Source: Anaerolineales bacterium UBA2181 (lineage in GTDB: Bacteria > Chloroflexota > Anaerolineae > Promineifilales > UBA4811). From it: a DNA stretch of 64,000 nt. The DNA lies in NCBI GenBank assembly GCA_002328075.1, contig DCVT01000031.1, positions 62,001 through 126,000 of the forward strand, in the 5' to 3' direction. Shown here in pieces: positions 1 to 6,981 of this stretch; position 1 is the first letter of the stretch; each line of letters opens with the position of its first letter. A program made the translations under genes and the position numbers. The notes beneath the pieces were generated by a model. That model made no database searches. It was not told where the DNA came from and worked only from the letters and a program-made list of their open reading frames with translations.

Positions 1-574
1 CTCGAGGTTGTCCGACGCTCCCCGGGTTGATGATGAGACGAGAATCATCCAGGGCCAGTGGTTCACCATAACGCGGCGCACGAACCCGGCAAACGCTGGC
101 TTCGGCATCCAATGCGTGGACCACGGGCGTGTGGGTATGACCAACGAGGCAGTACTGGGTGCTGAAATAGGCGAAATTGATGGCGGCGATGAGCGGATCC
201 AGGATGTATTCCCACACTGGTTGCCGGGGGCTGCCGTGAGCCAGGGTAAAGCCCCCCTGTTCGAGGTACGAGGGCAGACCCTCCAGGAAATCGCGCACTT
301 CTGGCCGCAGCGTGCGGTCGGTCCAGGTCACGGCCGCGCGGGCGTCCCCGTTAAAGCTGGAAAGATCGAGTCGCCCCAAAGCCGCCCAGTCATGGTTGCC
401 CGCCAGGCAGACCAGGTCATAATCGCGCAGCCGGGACACGCATTCATTGGGCTCGGGGCCGTATCCGACGATATCTCCCAGGCACCAAACCCCGTCGAAC
501 GCTCCAGCGTCAGCCAGCACAGCCTCCAATGCCGCCTGGTTGGCGTGAATGTCTGAGACAACCAAATATCGCAT
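1..574 (-). CDS. Metallophosphoesterase, YfcE/MJ0936-like (3' end off window)
   Basis: Calcineurin-like phosphoesterase, probably acting on small phosphodiesters in the cytoplasm; the substrate cannot be read from sequence. About 191 residues are visible. They carry the family's metal-binding motifs in order: D-I-H (8-10), G-D-x-V-G-Y-G-P (33-40), G-N-H-D (59-62), a lone H (113) and G-H-T-H-T (145-149), then a closing N-P-G-S-V-G motif (183-188). The ATG at 574 is preceded by an extended -10 promoter. No stop codon is seen before the left edge, so the last residues are missing. It is transcribed divergently from tsaE. Family assignment is firm; the substrate is unknown. Confidence 0.9.
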   Translation of the reverse strand, partial: MRYLVVSDIHANQAALEAVLADAGAFDGVWCLGDIVGYGPEPNECVSRLRDYDLVCLAGNHDWAALGRLDLSSFNGDARAAVTWTDRTLRPEVRDFLEGLPSYLEQGGFTLAHGSPRQPVWEYILDPLIAAINFAYFSTQYCLVGHTHTPVVHALDAEASVCRVRAPRYGEPLALDDSRLIINPGSVGQPR

Positions 575-602
575 ACCGTGATCCCGGACCAGCCTGCGCG
601 AT

Positions 603-611
603 ACTATACCA
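603..611 (-). promoter_or_regulatory. Extended -10 promoter of the metallophosphoesterase gene
   Basis: On the minus strand the sequence reads TGG directly before TATAGT (hexamer at 603-608), the extended -10 pattern TGnTATAnT. It lies about 29 nt before the start codon at 574. No convincing -35 was required or seen. Confidence 0.5.
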
Positions 612-649
612 TTCTGGGAGGTGAATCGCAAGCCGCCGCGGGGCAGCGC

Positions 650-678
650 TTGGCGCGCCCGACAGGGCGCAGTATAAT
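650..678 (+). promoter_or_regulatory. Promoter of the tsaE-tsaB-rimI operon
   Basis: TTGGCG at 650-655 and a perfect TATAAT at 673-678, separated by 17 nt. The predicted transcript starts near 685, about 15 nt before the tsaE ATG at 701, with GAGGG as the ribosome binding site. This supports the ATG at 701 over the upstream in-frame ATG at 578. Confidence 0.7.
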
Positions 679-700
679 ACTCATCGAGGGTGACCACAGC

Positions 701-1204
701 ATGCCGATACTGGACAACCAGACCCTGGATTTTGTCAGCAACAGCGCCGACCAGACCGAGCGTCTTGGCGTGCGTCTGGGTGAATTGGTCCGACCGGCCG
801 ATCTGATCTGCCTGGAGGGTGAGCTGGGCTCGGGTAAAACCTGCCTGGCCCGCGGCATCAGCCGCGGATGGGGTTCCGTTCGCTCGGCCACCAGCCCAAC
901 CTTTTCTCTGATACAGGAATACCCGCGCGCGTCCGACGGCCAGCGGCTGTTTCACATTGATTGTTACCGGCTGCAGGGCCCGGCCGACGCGCTGGCAATC
1001 GGCCTGGAGGATGTCCTGGACTGCCACGGAGTGGTCATGATCGAGTGGCCGGAACGGATCTTGTCGATCCTGCCGCCTGACCGGTTGTGGGTCACACTGC
1101 GCTGGGTAGCGGATTCCAAGCGAGGGCTCTGCTTTGAGGCCAACGGCCAGCGCACGCAAGAGCTGCTGGCAGCCTTCCGGCGGAGCGCATTCGGGGTGCG
1201 GTGA
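701..1204 (+). CDS. tsaE: TsaE, tRNA t6A biosynthesis ATPase
   Basis: P-loop ATPase that works with TsaB and TsaD to make N6-threonylcarbamoyl-adenosine at position 37 of ANN-decoding tRNAs. The 167-residue product has the Walker A motif GELGSGKT (40-47), the S-P-T-F segment after it, the H-I-D-x-Y-R motif (85-90) and the E-W-P-E-R motif near 115-119, all TsaE signatures. The ATG at 701 was chosen because the promoter TATAAT at 673 falls inside the longer open frame. The stop overlaps the start of tsaB (TGATG), so translation is probably coupled. Confidence 0.95.
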   Translation: MPILDNQTLDFVSNSADQTERLGVRLGELVRPADLICLEGELGSGKTCLARGISRGWGSVRSATSPTFSLIQEYPRASDGQRLFHIDCYRLQGPADALAIGLEDVLDCHGVVMIEWPERILSILPPDRLWVTLRWVADSKRGLCFEANGQRTQELLAAFRRSAFGVR

Positions 1205-1872
1205 TGCTGCTGGCAATCGACACGGCGACGCGAAATCTGAGCCTGGCCATGCACAACGGTGACCAGGTGCTGTCCGAACTGACCTGGCAGACCATGGATT
1301 ACCACACGGTAGAACTGACCCAGACGATCAGCGGGATGTTGCACCGAGTAGGTTTGGCACCACGGGAGATCAGGGCGATTGCCGTTGCGTTGGGTCCGGG
1401 GTCATTTACCGGGCTGCGCACAGGGCTGGCGGTGGCCAAAGGGCTGTCGCTGGCCAACAATACGCCGCTGATTGGCATACCAACGCTGGATATCGTTGCG
1501 ACTTCCATCGGTCCGGAGGAGCTGCCGCTGTGTGCGGTGCTGCAGGCCGGCCGGAATCGCATCTGCGTGGGTCAATACCGCTGGCGCGATCGCGAATGGA
1601 GGCCGGAGGGCAATCCGATCAACACCACCTGGGACCGGTACCTGGCGGATATGGACGCGCCGGCGCTGTTTGCGGGCGAGATTGATGCCTACGGCGCCAG
1701 ACTCTTGCGCCGCCGCCGATCGCGCGCCTTTGTTCTCTCCCCCGCCTCCGGATTGCGCCGGGCCGGGTTTCTGGCCGAACTTGGCTGGGAGCGATTCAAG
1801 CGAAACCGATGTGACAACCCGGCTACCCTGGCGCCCATCTATCTGAGTACACCCGGAACTGCTGGTCCGTGA
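1204..1872 (+). CDS. tsaB: TsaB, t6A synthase accessory subunit
   Basis: Inactive ASKHA-fold paralogue that bridges TsaD and TsaE in the t6A complex. It has 222 residues, normal for the family. It begins with the M-L-L-A-I-D-T-A motif and carries G-P-G-S-F-T-G-L-R-T-G at 64-74, the TsaB hallmark. The GTG at 1201 is also in frame, but the ATG at 1204 gives the usual one-base overlap with the tsaE stop. It ends in a GTGA overlap with rimI. TsaD, the catalytic partner, is not in this window. Confidence 0.95.
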   Translation: MLLAIDTATRNLSLAMHNGDQVLSELTWQTMDYHTVELTQTISGMLHRVGLAPREIRAIAVALGPGSFTGLRTGLAVAKGLSLANNTPLIGIPTLDIVATSIGPEELPLCAVLQAGRNRICVGQYRWRDREWRPEGNPINTTWDRYLADMDAPALFAGEIDAYGARLLRRRRSRAFVLSPASGLRRAGFLAELGWERFKRNRCDNPATLAPIYLSTPGTAGP

Positions 1873-2432
1873 TTCAGCCCCCGCTGCCATATACCTTGCG
1901 ACCGATGCAACTGGATGACCTCCCACGAGTGATGTGCATAGAGGACCAGGTTTTTCCCACTCCCTGGCCACAACATGCGTACGAGCACGAACTCACACAG
2001 AGCCTGGTCTCGCACTGTGTCGTCCTGGAGGGAGCCAGGCGCAGGCTGTTGGGTTATGGCTGCATATGGGTGGTGGTGGACGAGGTGCACCTCAGCACGC
2101 TGGCTGTTGCCCCGGGCTGGCGCGGCCGAGGATGCGGAGAACTCTTGTTGCATGCCCTGATCGACCAGGGCTTGCGACTCGGCGGGAGAATGGCGACGTT
2201 GGAGGTCAGAGTATCCAACCTCGCAGCCCGGGAGCTCTACGTCAAATACGGCTTTGTGGAGGTCGGCCGGCGCCCGCGATACTATTCGGACAATGATGAG
2301 GATGCGCTGATTATGACCGTAGAACCGCTGGATGATGCCTATGCGGACCGATTGATCCGGCTGCGCCTAACCCTGTTCGGCCGGCTGGCGGCGTCCGGCC
2401 GGAAAAAGCCGGCAAGAGAGGTCGCATTATGA
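1869..2432 (+). CDS. rimI: RimI-like ribosomal protein S18 alanine N-acetyltransferase
   Basis: GNAT-fold N-terminal acetyltransferase; in E. coli RimI acetylates ribosomal protein S18. The 187-residue product has the acetyl-CoA pyrophosphate loop R-G-R-G-C-G (85-90). It then has the RimI string L-E-V-R-x-S-N-x-x-A, L-Y-x-K-Y-G-F, R-x-x-Y-Y and E-D-A-x-x-M from residue 111 on. The start is GTG, overlapping the tsaB stop. The tsaE-tsaB-rimI order is a common bacterial arrangement. The tail of about 30 residues past the GNAT core is slightly long and shows no recognised domain. Confidence 0.92.
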   Translation: MIQPPLPYTLRPMQLDDLPRVMCIEDQVFPTPWPQHAYEHELTQSLVSHCVVLEGARRRLLGYGCIWVVVDEVHLSTLAVAPGWRGRGCGELLLHALIDQGLRLGGRMATLEVRVSNLAARELYVKYGFVEVGRRPRYYSDNDEDALIMTVEPLDDAYADRLIRLRLTLFGRLAASGRKKPAREVAL

Positions 2433-3457
2433 GTCGGGCGCTGGTCACCGGTGGCGCAGGGTTCATCGGATCGAACCTGGCCCGGCGCCTGGTCCAGGAC
2501 GGTCACCAGGTGACCATCCTGGACAACCTTTCACGCCCCGGCAGTCAGGCCAACCTGGCGTGGTTGAGAGCGCAATTGGGCACCGGTTTCGACTTTGTGC
2601 CGGGCGATATACGCGATTGGGGGGTGGTGCGGAAAGCTGCAACCGGCATGGACCGCATCTACCACCTGGCCAGTCAGGTGGCGGTCACCCAATCAGTATT
2701 GGATCCGCGAGAGGACTTTGAGGTCAACGCCATGGGCACGCTCAACGTGCTAGAGGCGGCAAGGACCGTGGCAGAGGATCCGATCTTCCTTTACGCCTCC
2801 ACGAACAAGGTCTATGGCGGGATGGACGAAATTGGCATTGTGGAGAGCAACCACCGGTACGACCTGGCCGATTTCCCGGACGGCGTGCCGGAGGGCTTTC
2901 CGCTGGATTTCCACTCCCCTTATGGCTGCTCCAAGGGTGCGGGGGATCAGTACACCCGGGACTATGCCCGCATCTATGGTTTACGGTCGGTTGTTTTTCG
3001 ACAGAGTTGCATCTATGGCCCACGTCAGTTTGGCATCGAGGACCAAGGTTGGGTGGCCTACTTTCTCATTGCCGCCATGTTGGGTTGGCCGATCACCATC
3101 TTTGGCGACGGCAAGCAGGTACGAGATGTCTTGATGGTGGATGACCTGATCCGCGCCTATGAGTTGGCCGTCGAGCACATTCAGGTCACCGCCGGTCAGA
3201 TCTATAACCTGGGTGGTGGGTCCAAGTTCTCGCTTGCGGTGTGGGCCGAGTTCGGACCTATGGTGGAAGAGTTGTTGGGTCGCCCGGTCCCGGTGCGCCA
3301 GGCGCCCTGGCGACCGGGCGACCAGAAGGTTTTTGTGGCCGACGTGCGCAAAGCCGAGCGCGAATTCGGCTGGCGCCCAGAGATTGCACCGCAGACCGGA
3401 ATACCCGTCCTTTATCATTGGGTGCAGGAGAACCGCCATCTATTCGGTCGCGTTTGA
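2429..3457 (+). CDS. CDP-paratose 2-epimerase-like extended SDR
   Basis: NAD-dependent nucleotide-sugar epimerase of the extended short-chain dehydrogenase family, 342 residues. The Rossmann motif G-G-A-G-F-I-G is at 8-14 and the catalytic Y-x-x-x-K at Y165/K169. The segments D-N-L-S-R-x-G, A-N-L-x-W-L, A-S-T-N-K-V-Y-G, L-D-F-H-S-P-Y-G and D-Q-G-W-V match the CDP-paratose 2-epimerase (RfbE/Tyv) subgroup as I remember it, better than UDP-glucose 4-epimerase. The start overlaps the rimI stop (ATGA). No other paratose/tyvelose genes are nearby, so the sugar acted on is uncertain. Confidence 0.85.
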   Translation: MSRALVTGGAGFIGSNLARRLVQDGHQVTILDNLSRPGSQANLAWLRAQLGTGFDFVPGDIRDWGVVRKAATGMDRIYHLASQVAVTQSVLDPREDFEVNAMGTLNVLEAARTVAEDPIFLYASTNKVYGGMDEIGIVESNHRYDLADFPDGVPEGFPLDFHSPYGCSKGAGDQYTRDYARIYGLRSVVFRQSCIYGPRQFGIEDQGWVAYFLIAAMLGWPITIFGDGKQVRDVLMVDDLIRAYELAVEHIQVTAGQIYNLGGGSKFSLAVWAEFGPMVEELLGRPVPVRQAPWRPGDQKVFVADVRKAEREFGWRPEIAPQTGIPVLYHWVQENRHLFGRV

Positions 3458-3552
3458 GCCAGATTGACCAGTGGATGCCGGTAGTGGTTGGGACCAGGCC
3501 AACCTCGGCCGTCCATACATCGATAGCTAGACGCCGCAGCGAGGTTTGGAAA

Positions 3553-4158
3553 ATGCAGGACACACTGGAGCAAATCCATGCAGAGATCAGAGCTTGCACG
3601 GGGTGCAGGCTACATTTCGGGCGCAGACAGGCGGTCCCGGGCGATGGGCCACCCAACGCCAAGATCATGTTCATTGGGGAAGGGCCGGGGTTTCATGAGG
3701 ACCAACAGGGGCTTCCTTTTGTGGGCGCGGCGGGACATTTCCTGGATGAGCTTTTAGCGATGATCAGGATGAAACGGGCCGATGTCTATATCACCAATGT
3801 GATCAAGTGCCGCCCTCCCGCCAATCGAGACCCGCAACCAGAAGAGATTGAGGCGTGCCGCAGTTACCTCGACCGCCAGATTTCGGTCATTCGGCCCCAC
3901 ATGATCATCACGCTGGGCCGGTACTCCATGGCCCGTCCGTTTCCTAACGCGCGGATCTCCCAGGTTCACGGCCATGCTCGCAAGGTCGATGGGATACTCT
4001 ATTTCCCCATGTACCATCCGGCCGCGGCCCTCCATCAACCCTCGCTACGGCCCGAGGTTGAGCAAGACATGCGCAAAATACCTGACCTGCTGGCCCAGAT
4101 GGATTCCATGCCCGACAGCAGGCTGCAGGAAGACGCGCGGCAATTGACTCTGTTCTGA
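3553..4158 (+). CDS. Type 4 uracil-DNA glycosylase (UDGa, Fe-S)
   Basis: Removes uracil from DNA at the start of base excision repair. The 201-residue product has the G-E-G-P-G-x-x-E-D motif followed by G-L-P-F-V-G-x-A-G, and Y-I-T-N-V-x-K-C-R-P-P. It also has four cysteines, placed as C-T-G-C near 18-21, K-C-R and E-A-C, to hold a 4Fe-4S cluster. Y-H-P-A-A near the end is the H-P-(A/S) loop. The open frame continues upstream to 3241, but that part overlaps the epimerase and is not UDG-like. ATG 3553 has GAGG about 9 nt before it. Confidence 0.93.
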   Translation: MQDTLEQIHAEIRACTGCRLHFGRRQAVPGDGPPNAKIMFIGEGPGFHEDQQGLPFVGAAGHFLDELLAMIRMKRADVYITNVIKCRPPANRDPQPEEIEACRSYLDRQISVIRPHMIITLGRYSMARPFPNARISQVHGHARKVDGILYFPMYHPAAALHQPSLRPEVEQDMRKIPDLLAQMDSMPDSRLQEDARQLTLF

Positions 4159-4165
4159 GGCAAAC

Positions 4166-5155
4166 ATGAGAATTGGCAGAGCCAGCACCTGGTTATTGAT
4201 CGCCGCCGGAATCGGCGGGGTTTGGCTGCTCCGGCGCCAACTGGGAACCATTCGCTTGGCCAGAATGGACCTGCAACTACATCCTGAGGACAAGCTGGGT
4301 CGGACCCGCATACTGGCTCGATTGGCCAGGGCGGTTACCGAGGGTACCCGGTTTGCCAGGCAGTACCCATACTACCACCCGAACATCGCGTACGGCACCC
4401 ATCCCCGGCAAAAACTGGACATCTACCGACCCTCGTCCGGATCCGACCACCCCGTCTTGCTCTATGTGCACGGGGGTGGTTGGACCGGAGGGAACAAGCG
4501 GATGTACCCGGCGGTGGCACGCGAGTTTGTGGCCCGCGGTTACGTCGTCATCCTCGTCAATTACCGGCTCTATCCTCCTCATCAATACCCTCAACCGGCG
4601 CAGGATGTAGCCGCGGCTGTGCGGTGGGTGGTGGGTCACATATCCGAGCATGGCGGCGATCCGCAGACCGTCTTCCTTTCCGGGCAGTCAGCCGGGGCGC
4701 ATCTGGTAGCCCTGGTGGCTCTGGACCCGCGCTTTCTGTCTGAGCAGCAGGTAGAACCGGCTGCCATCCAGGGGGTAGTGGGCATGAGCGGCCCCTACGA
4801 CCTCCCGGCGCTGGCCAACTATATCCAATCGCGGACCGGCGTGGATGCCGGAGAAGCAGGGTTGGCGGCCATTATGGGCGGCAAGGCTAACCTGCCCGTC
4901 GCCTCGCCCGTAAACCACGCCCGACCGGATGCCCCCCGATTCCTATTGTTGCACGGCCGGGATGACCGACTGGTGCCCTGCCAGCAATCGGAAGAGCTGG
5001 CGACCGCGCTGCAAAGCGCCGGCGCTCCCGTCGAGATACAGGTCATGGAGGCGACGGACCACCTGTCGATTGTTCTGAATCTGTTCGGCCGGCAACCAGA
5101 GCACCCTTTTTCGGTGGCCGAAGCCATCGACCAGTTTGTCCGCGGCACCAGTTGA
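4166..5155 (+). CDS. Alpha/beta hydrolase, carboxylesterase (HSL/BD-FAE-like), membrane-anchored
   Basis: Probable carboxylic-ester hydrolase, 329 residues. Residues 7-23 form one hydrophobic helix that may anchor it with the catalytic domain outside. The catalytic set is visible: oxyanion H-G-G-G-W (102-106), nucleophile elbow G-Q-S-A-G with S175, acid D266 or D267 in H-G-R-D-D-R-L-V-P, and H299. This matches the hormone-sensitive lipase/kynurenine formamidase-like group. It begins 7 nt after the uracil glycosylase stop, so it is probably co-transcribed. The substrate is unknown. Confidence 0.85.
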   Translation: MRIGRASTWLLIAAGIGGVWLLRRQLGTIRLARMDLQLHPEDKLGRTRILARLARAVTEGTRFARQYPYYHPNIAYGTHPRQKLDIYRPSSGSDHPVLLYVHGGGWTGGNKRMYPAVAREFVARGYVVILVNYRLYPPHQYPQPAQDVAAAVRWVVGHISEHGGDPQTVFLSGQSAGAHLVALVALDPRFLSEQQVEPAAIQGVVGMSGPYDLPALANYIQSRTGVDAGEAGLAAIMGGKANLPVASPVNHARPDAPRFLLLHGRDDRLVPCQQSEELATALQSAGAPVEIQVMEATDHLSIVLNLFGRQPEHPFSVAEAIDQFVRGTS

Positions 5156-5184
5156 TCTGCACAGCACCACGCCCCGGCGGCCGA

Positions 5185-5214
5185 TTTTACGTGGGCGCGC
5201 CTTTATGGCATAAT
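5185..5214 (+). promoter_or_regulatory. Possible promoter of the tandem DsbA lipoprotein gene
   Basis: CATAAT at 5209-5214 with TTTTAC at 5185-5190, spacer 18 nt, about 38 nt before the start codon at 5253. The match is moderate. Confidence 0.4.
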
Positions 5215-5252
5215 CCGTTCCCGTGAGTCGCCACAGCAGAATCAGGATATAG

Positions 5253-6692
5253 ATGAAATTCGTGCCAAAATGGGTGTCCGGACTGACGCTGGCCGCCGCG
5301 CTGGCGTTGGCTGTTGTGGCAGCATGCTGGCCAGACGCCGGGCCGGAAACAGCGCCACCAGAAGAGGGCATGAAAACCGCGCCGACCACCAGCAGTCCGG
5401 CTGCTTCTTTGCCGGCCGAGACCTCGGAGGTGGTGACTGCCGCGCCGCCGGCCGCCGCGGATCCCGCGGCTGCCGCACCGTTGGCGGCCACGCCGATGGC
5501 GCGGGCCCAGCTGGAGGAGTTAGCTGCCAGGATCCCGACCCCCCAACCAGGTTCCGTCGTGCCGACGCCGGCCGCGTTTGAACCGGAGCGGATGACAACC
5601 TGGGGTGATCCCGACGCCCCCATTACCCTGGTAGAGTTCTCTGATTACCAATGCCCTTTCTGCCTCACGTACGCACAAGAGACCTTCCCCAGCATCATCC
5701 AGCGCTTTGTGGAGACCGGCCAGGTTCGTTACATATGGAAGGATTATCCGCTGGTGCAGCTTCACCCCGAGGCATACGTCGCAGCACAAGCCGCGCGCTG
5801 CGCCGGAGAGCAGCAAGCCTATTGGGAGATGCACGAACTGCTTTTCAAGAACCAGGAAGCCTGGTCCGGTCAAACCGACTTGGTGACCGTCTTCGTGGCG
5901 TTGGCCGCCCCACTGGAGCTGGACAGGGCTGCGCTGCAGACCTGCTTGGAGGATGGACGGTACGAACAGGCGGTGTTGGACAACCTGGACGAAGGGCAGC
6001 GACTGGGCGTGTCGGGAACGCCTACCTTTTTTGTGAACGGCTACCCAATCGTGGGAGCACGCTCGTACGAACTGTTTGAGCTCGCCTTGGCGCTGGCTGC
6101 AGTGGGACGGATCAGTGACGCCTTTGCCCAGGCACCTGCACCGACGCCGATGGCGCCGGACCGGATTCCCGTCGGCAATTCGCCCGTTCTTGGCTCCCCG
6201 GAGGCGCCCGTCGTGATGATCGAGTACTCGGACTACCAGTGTCCCTATTGCGGCCGGTATAGCGTGCAGACATTTCCCCAGATCAGGGCCAATTACGTCG
6301 ATACGGGCAAGGTTCGTTACGTCTTTAAGGACTTTCCATTGGGTTTTCATGCGCAGGCCGAACCAGCCGCTCAGGCCGCCCGCTGTGCCGGTGATCAGGG
6401 GGATTACTGGGGAATGCACGAGTTGTTGTTTGCCCACCAGAGCGAATGGAGCACGGGCTCTGCAGTCGCGATCTTTGAGGGTTATGCCCAGCGGTTAGGT
6501 TTGGACACGGCCCTGTTCAACAACTGCCTGGAAACTCAAGTTCACGCGGCAGCAGTGAAAGCCGATCTGAACGAGGGTCTGAGCGTTGGGGTCACCGGTA
6601 CGCCTGCCTTCTTCGTCGGCGGCAGTTTCATCAGCGGTGCTCAACCGTACGCGGTCTATGAGCAGGCCATCGAGCAGGCTTTGGGGCAGTAG
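5253..6692 (+). CDS. Lipoprotein with two DsbA/Thioredoxin_4 domains
   Basis: Extracytoplasmic thiol-disulfide oxidoreductase, 479 residues. A signal peptide ends at lipobox V-A-A-C (C25), followed by an Ala/Pro-rich linker to about 110. There are two homologous thioredoxin-like domains. The first has redox motif C-P-F-C (134-137) and cis-Pro loop G-T-P-T-F-F (255-260). The second has C-P-Y-C (330-333) and G-T-P-A-F-F (449-454). Each also carries a conserved A-A-R-C-A-G cysteine. The domains share long identical stretches, so this is an internal duplication. It could oxidise or isomerise surface proteins; no DsbB or VKOR partner lies nearby. Confidence 0.9.
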   Translation: MKFVPKWVSGLTLAAALALAVVAACWPDAGPETAPPEEGMKTAPTTSSPAASLPAETSEVVTAAPPAAADPAAAAPLAATPMARAQLEELAARIPTPQPGSVVPTPAAFEPERMTTWGDPDAPITLVEFSDYQCPFCLTYAQETFPSIIQRFVETGQVRYIWKDYPLVQLHPEAYVAAQAARCAGEQQAYWEMHELLFKNQEAWSGQTDLVTVFVALAAPLELDRAALQTCLEDGRYEQAVLDNLDEGQRLGVSGTPTFFVNGYPIVGARSYELFELALALAAVGRISDAFAQAPAPTPMAPDRIPVGNSPVLGSPEAPVVMIEYSDYQCPYCGRYSVQTFPQIRANYVDTGKVRYVFKDFPLGFHAQAEPAAQAARCAGDQGDYWGMHELLFAHQSEWSTGSAVAIFEGYAQRLGLDTALFNNCLETQVHAAAVKADLNEGLSVGVTGTPAFFVGGSFISGAQPYAVYEQAIEQALGQ

Positions 6693-6694
6693 CT

Positions 6695-6967
6695 TTGCGA
6701 GTTGGACTGCACGGCCTGACCGGGCACCCGGAAAGCGCCATTCCTCGTCTGCGAGAACAGCGGGCTCCACTGCACGCTCCCTTTGAGCTACCCACAAGGC
6801 CGATTCCACACGTGCACCTGAGCCTGGACTCTCACGAGCCGGCCCCGCCGGCCGGCTTACCCCTGTATCGGCAGCCGGACCTGCGGGTGTTCATCGCCGA
6901 CGACGAATGGCCGCCAGAGCTGCCTGGCGCAGGGCTGTTGCAGGCGCTTGTAGAGGGCCTCAGCTAA
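6695..6967 (+). CDS. Small hypothetical protein between the DsbA-like gene and pcrA
   Basis: Open frame of 90 codons with a TTG start 2 nt after the preceding stop, ending 14 nt before the pcrA ATG. The product is Pro- and Leu-rich with no transmembrane segment and no domain I recognise; the C-terminal half has an acidic D-D-E-W motif. It fills the gap exactly on the same strand, which favours a real gene in the operon, but the start codon is weak and coding evidence is limited. Confidence 0.4.
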   Translation: MRVGLHGLTGHPESAIPRLREQRAPLHAPFELPTRPIPHVHLSLDSHEPAPPAGLPLYRQPDLRVFIADDEWPPELPGAGLLQALVEGLS

Positions 6968-6981
6968 GGTTCTGCCGACCG

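Noticed and set aside
8..556. Plus-strand open frame of 182 codons at the left edge
   Set aside because: It is the mirror of the metallophosphoesterase on the minus strand, whose motifs are complete and in order.
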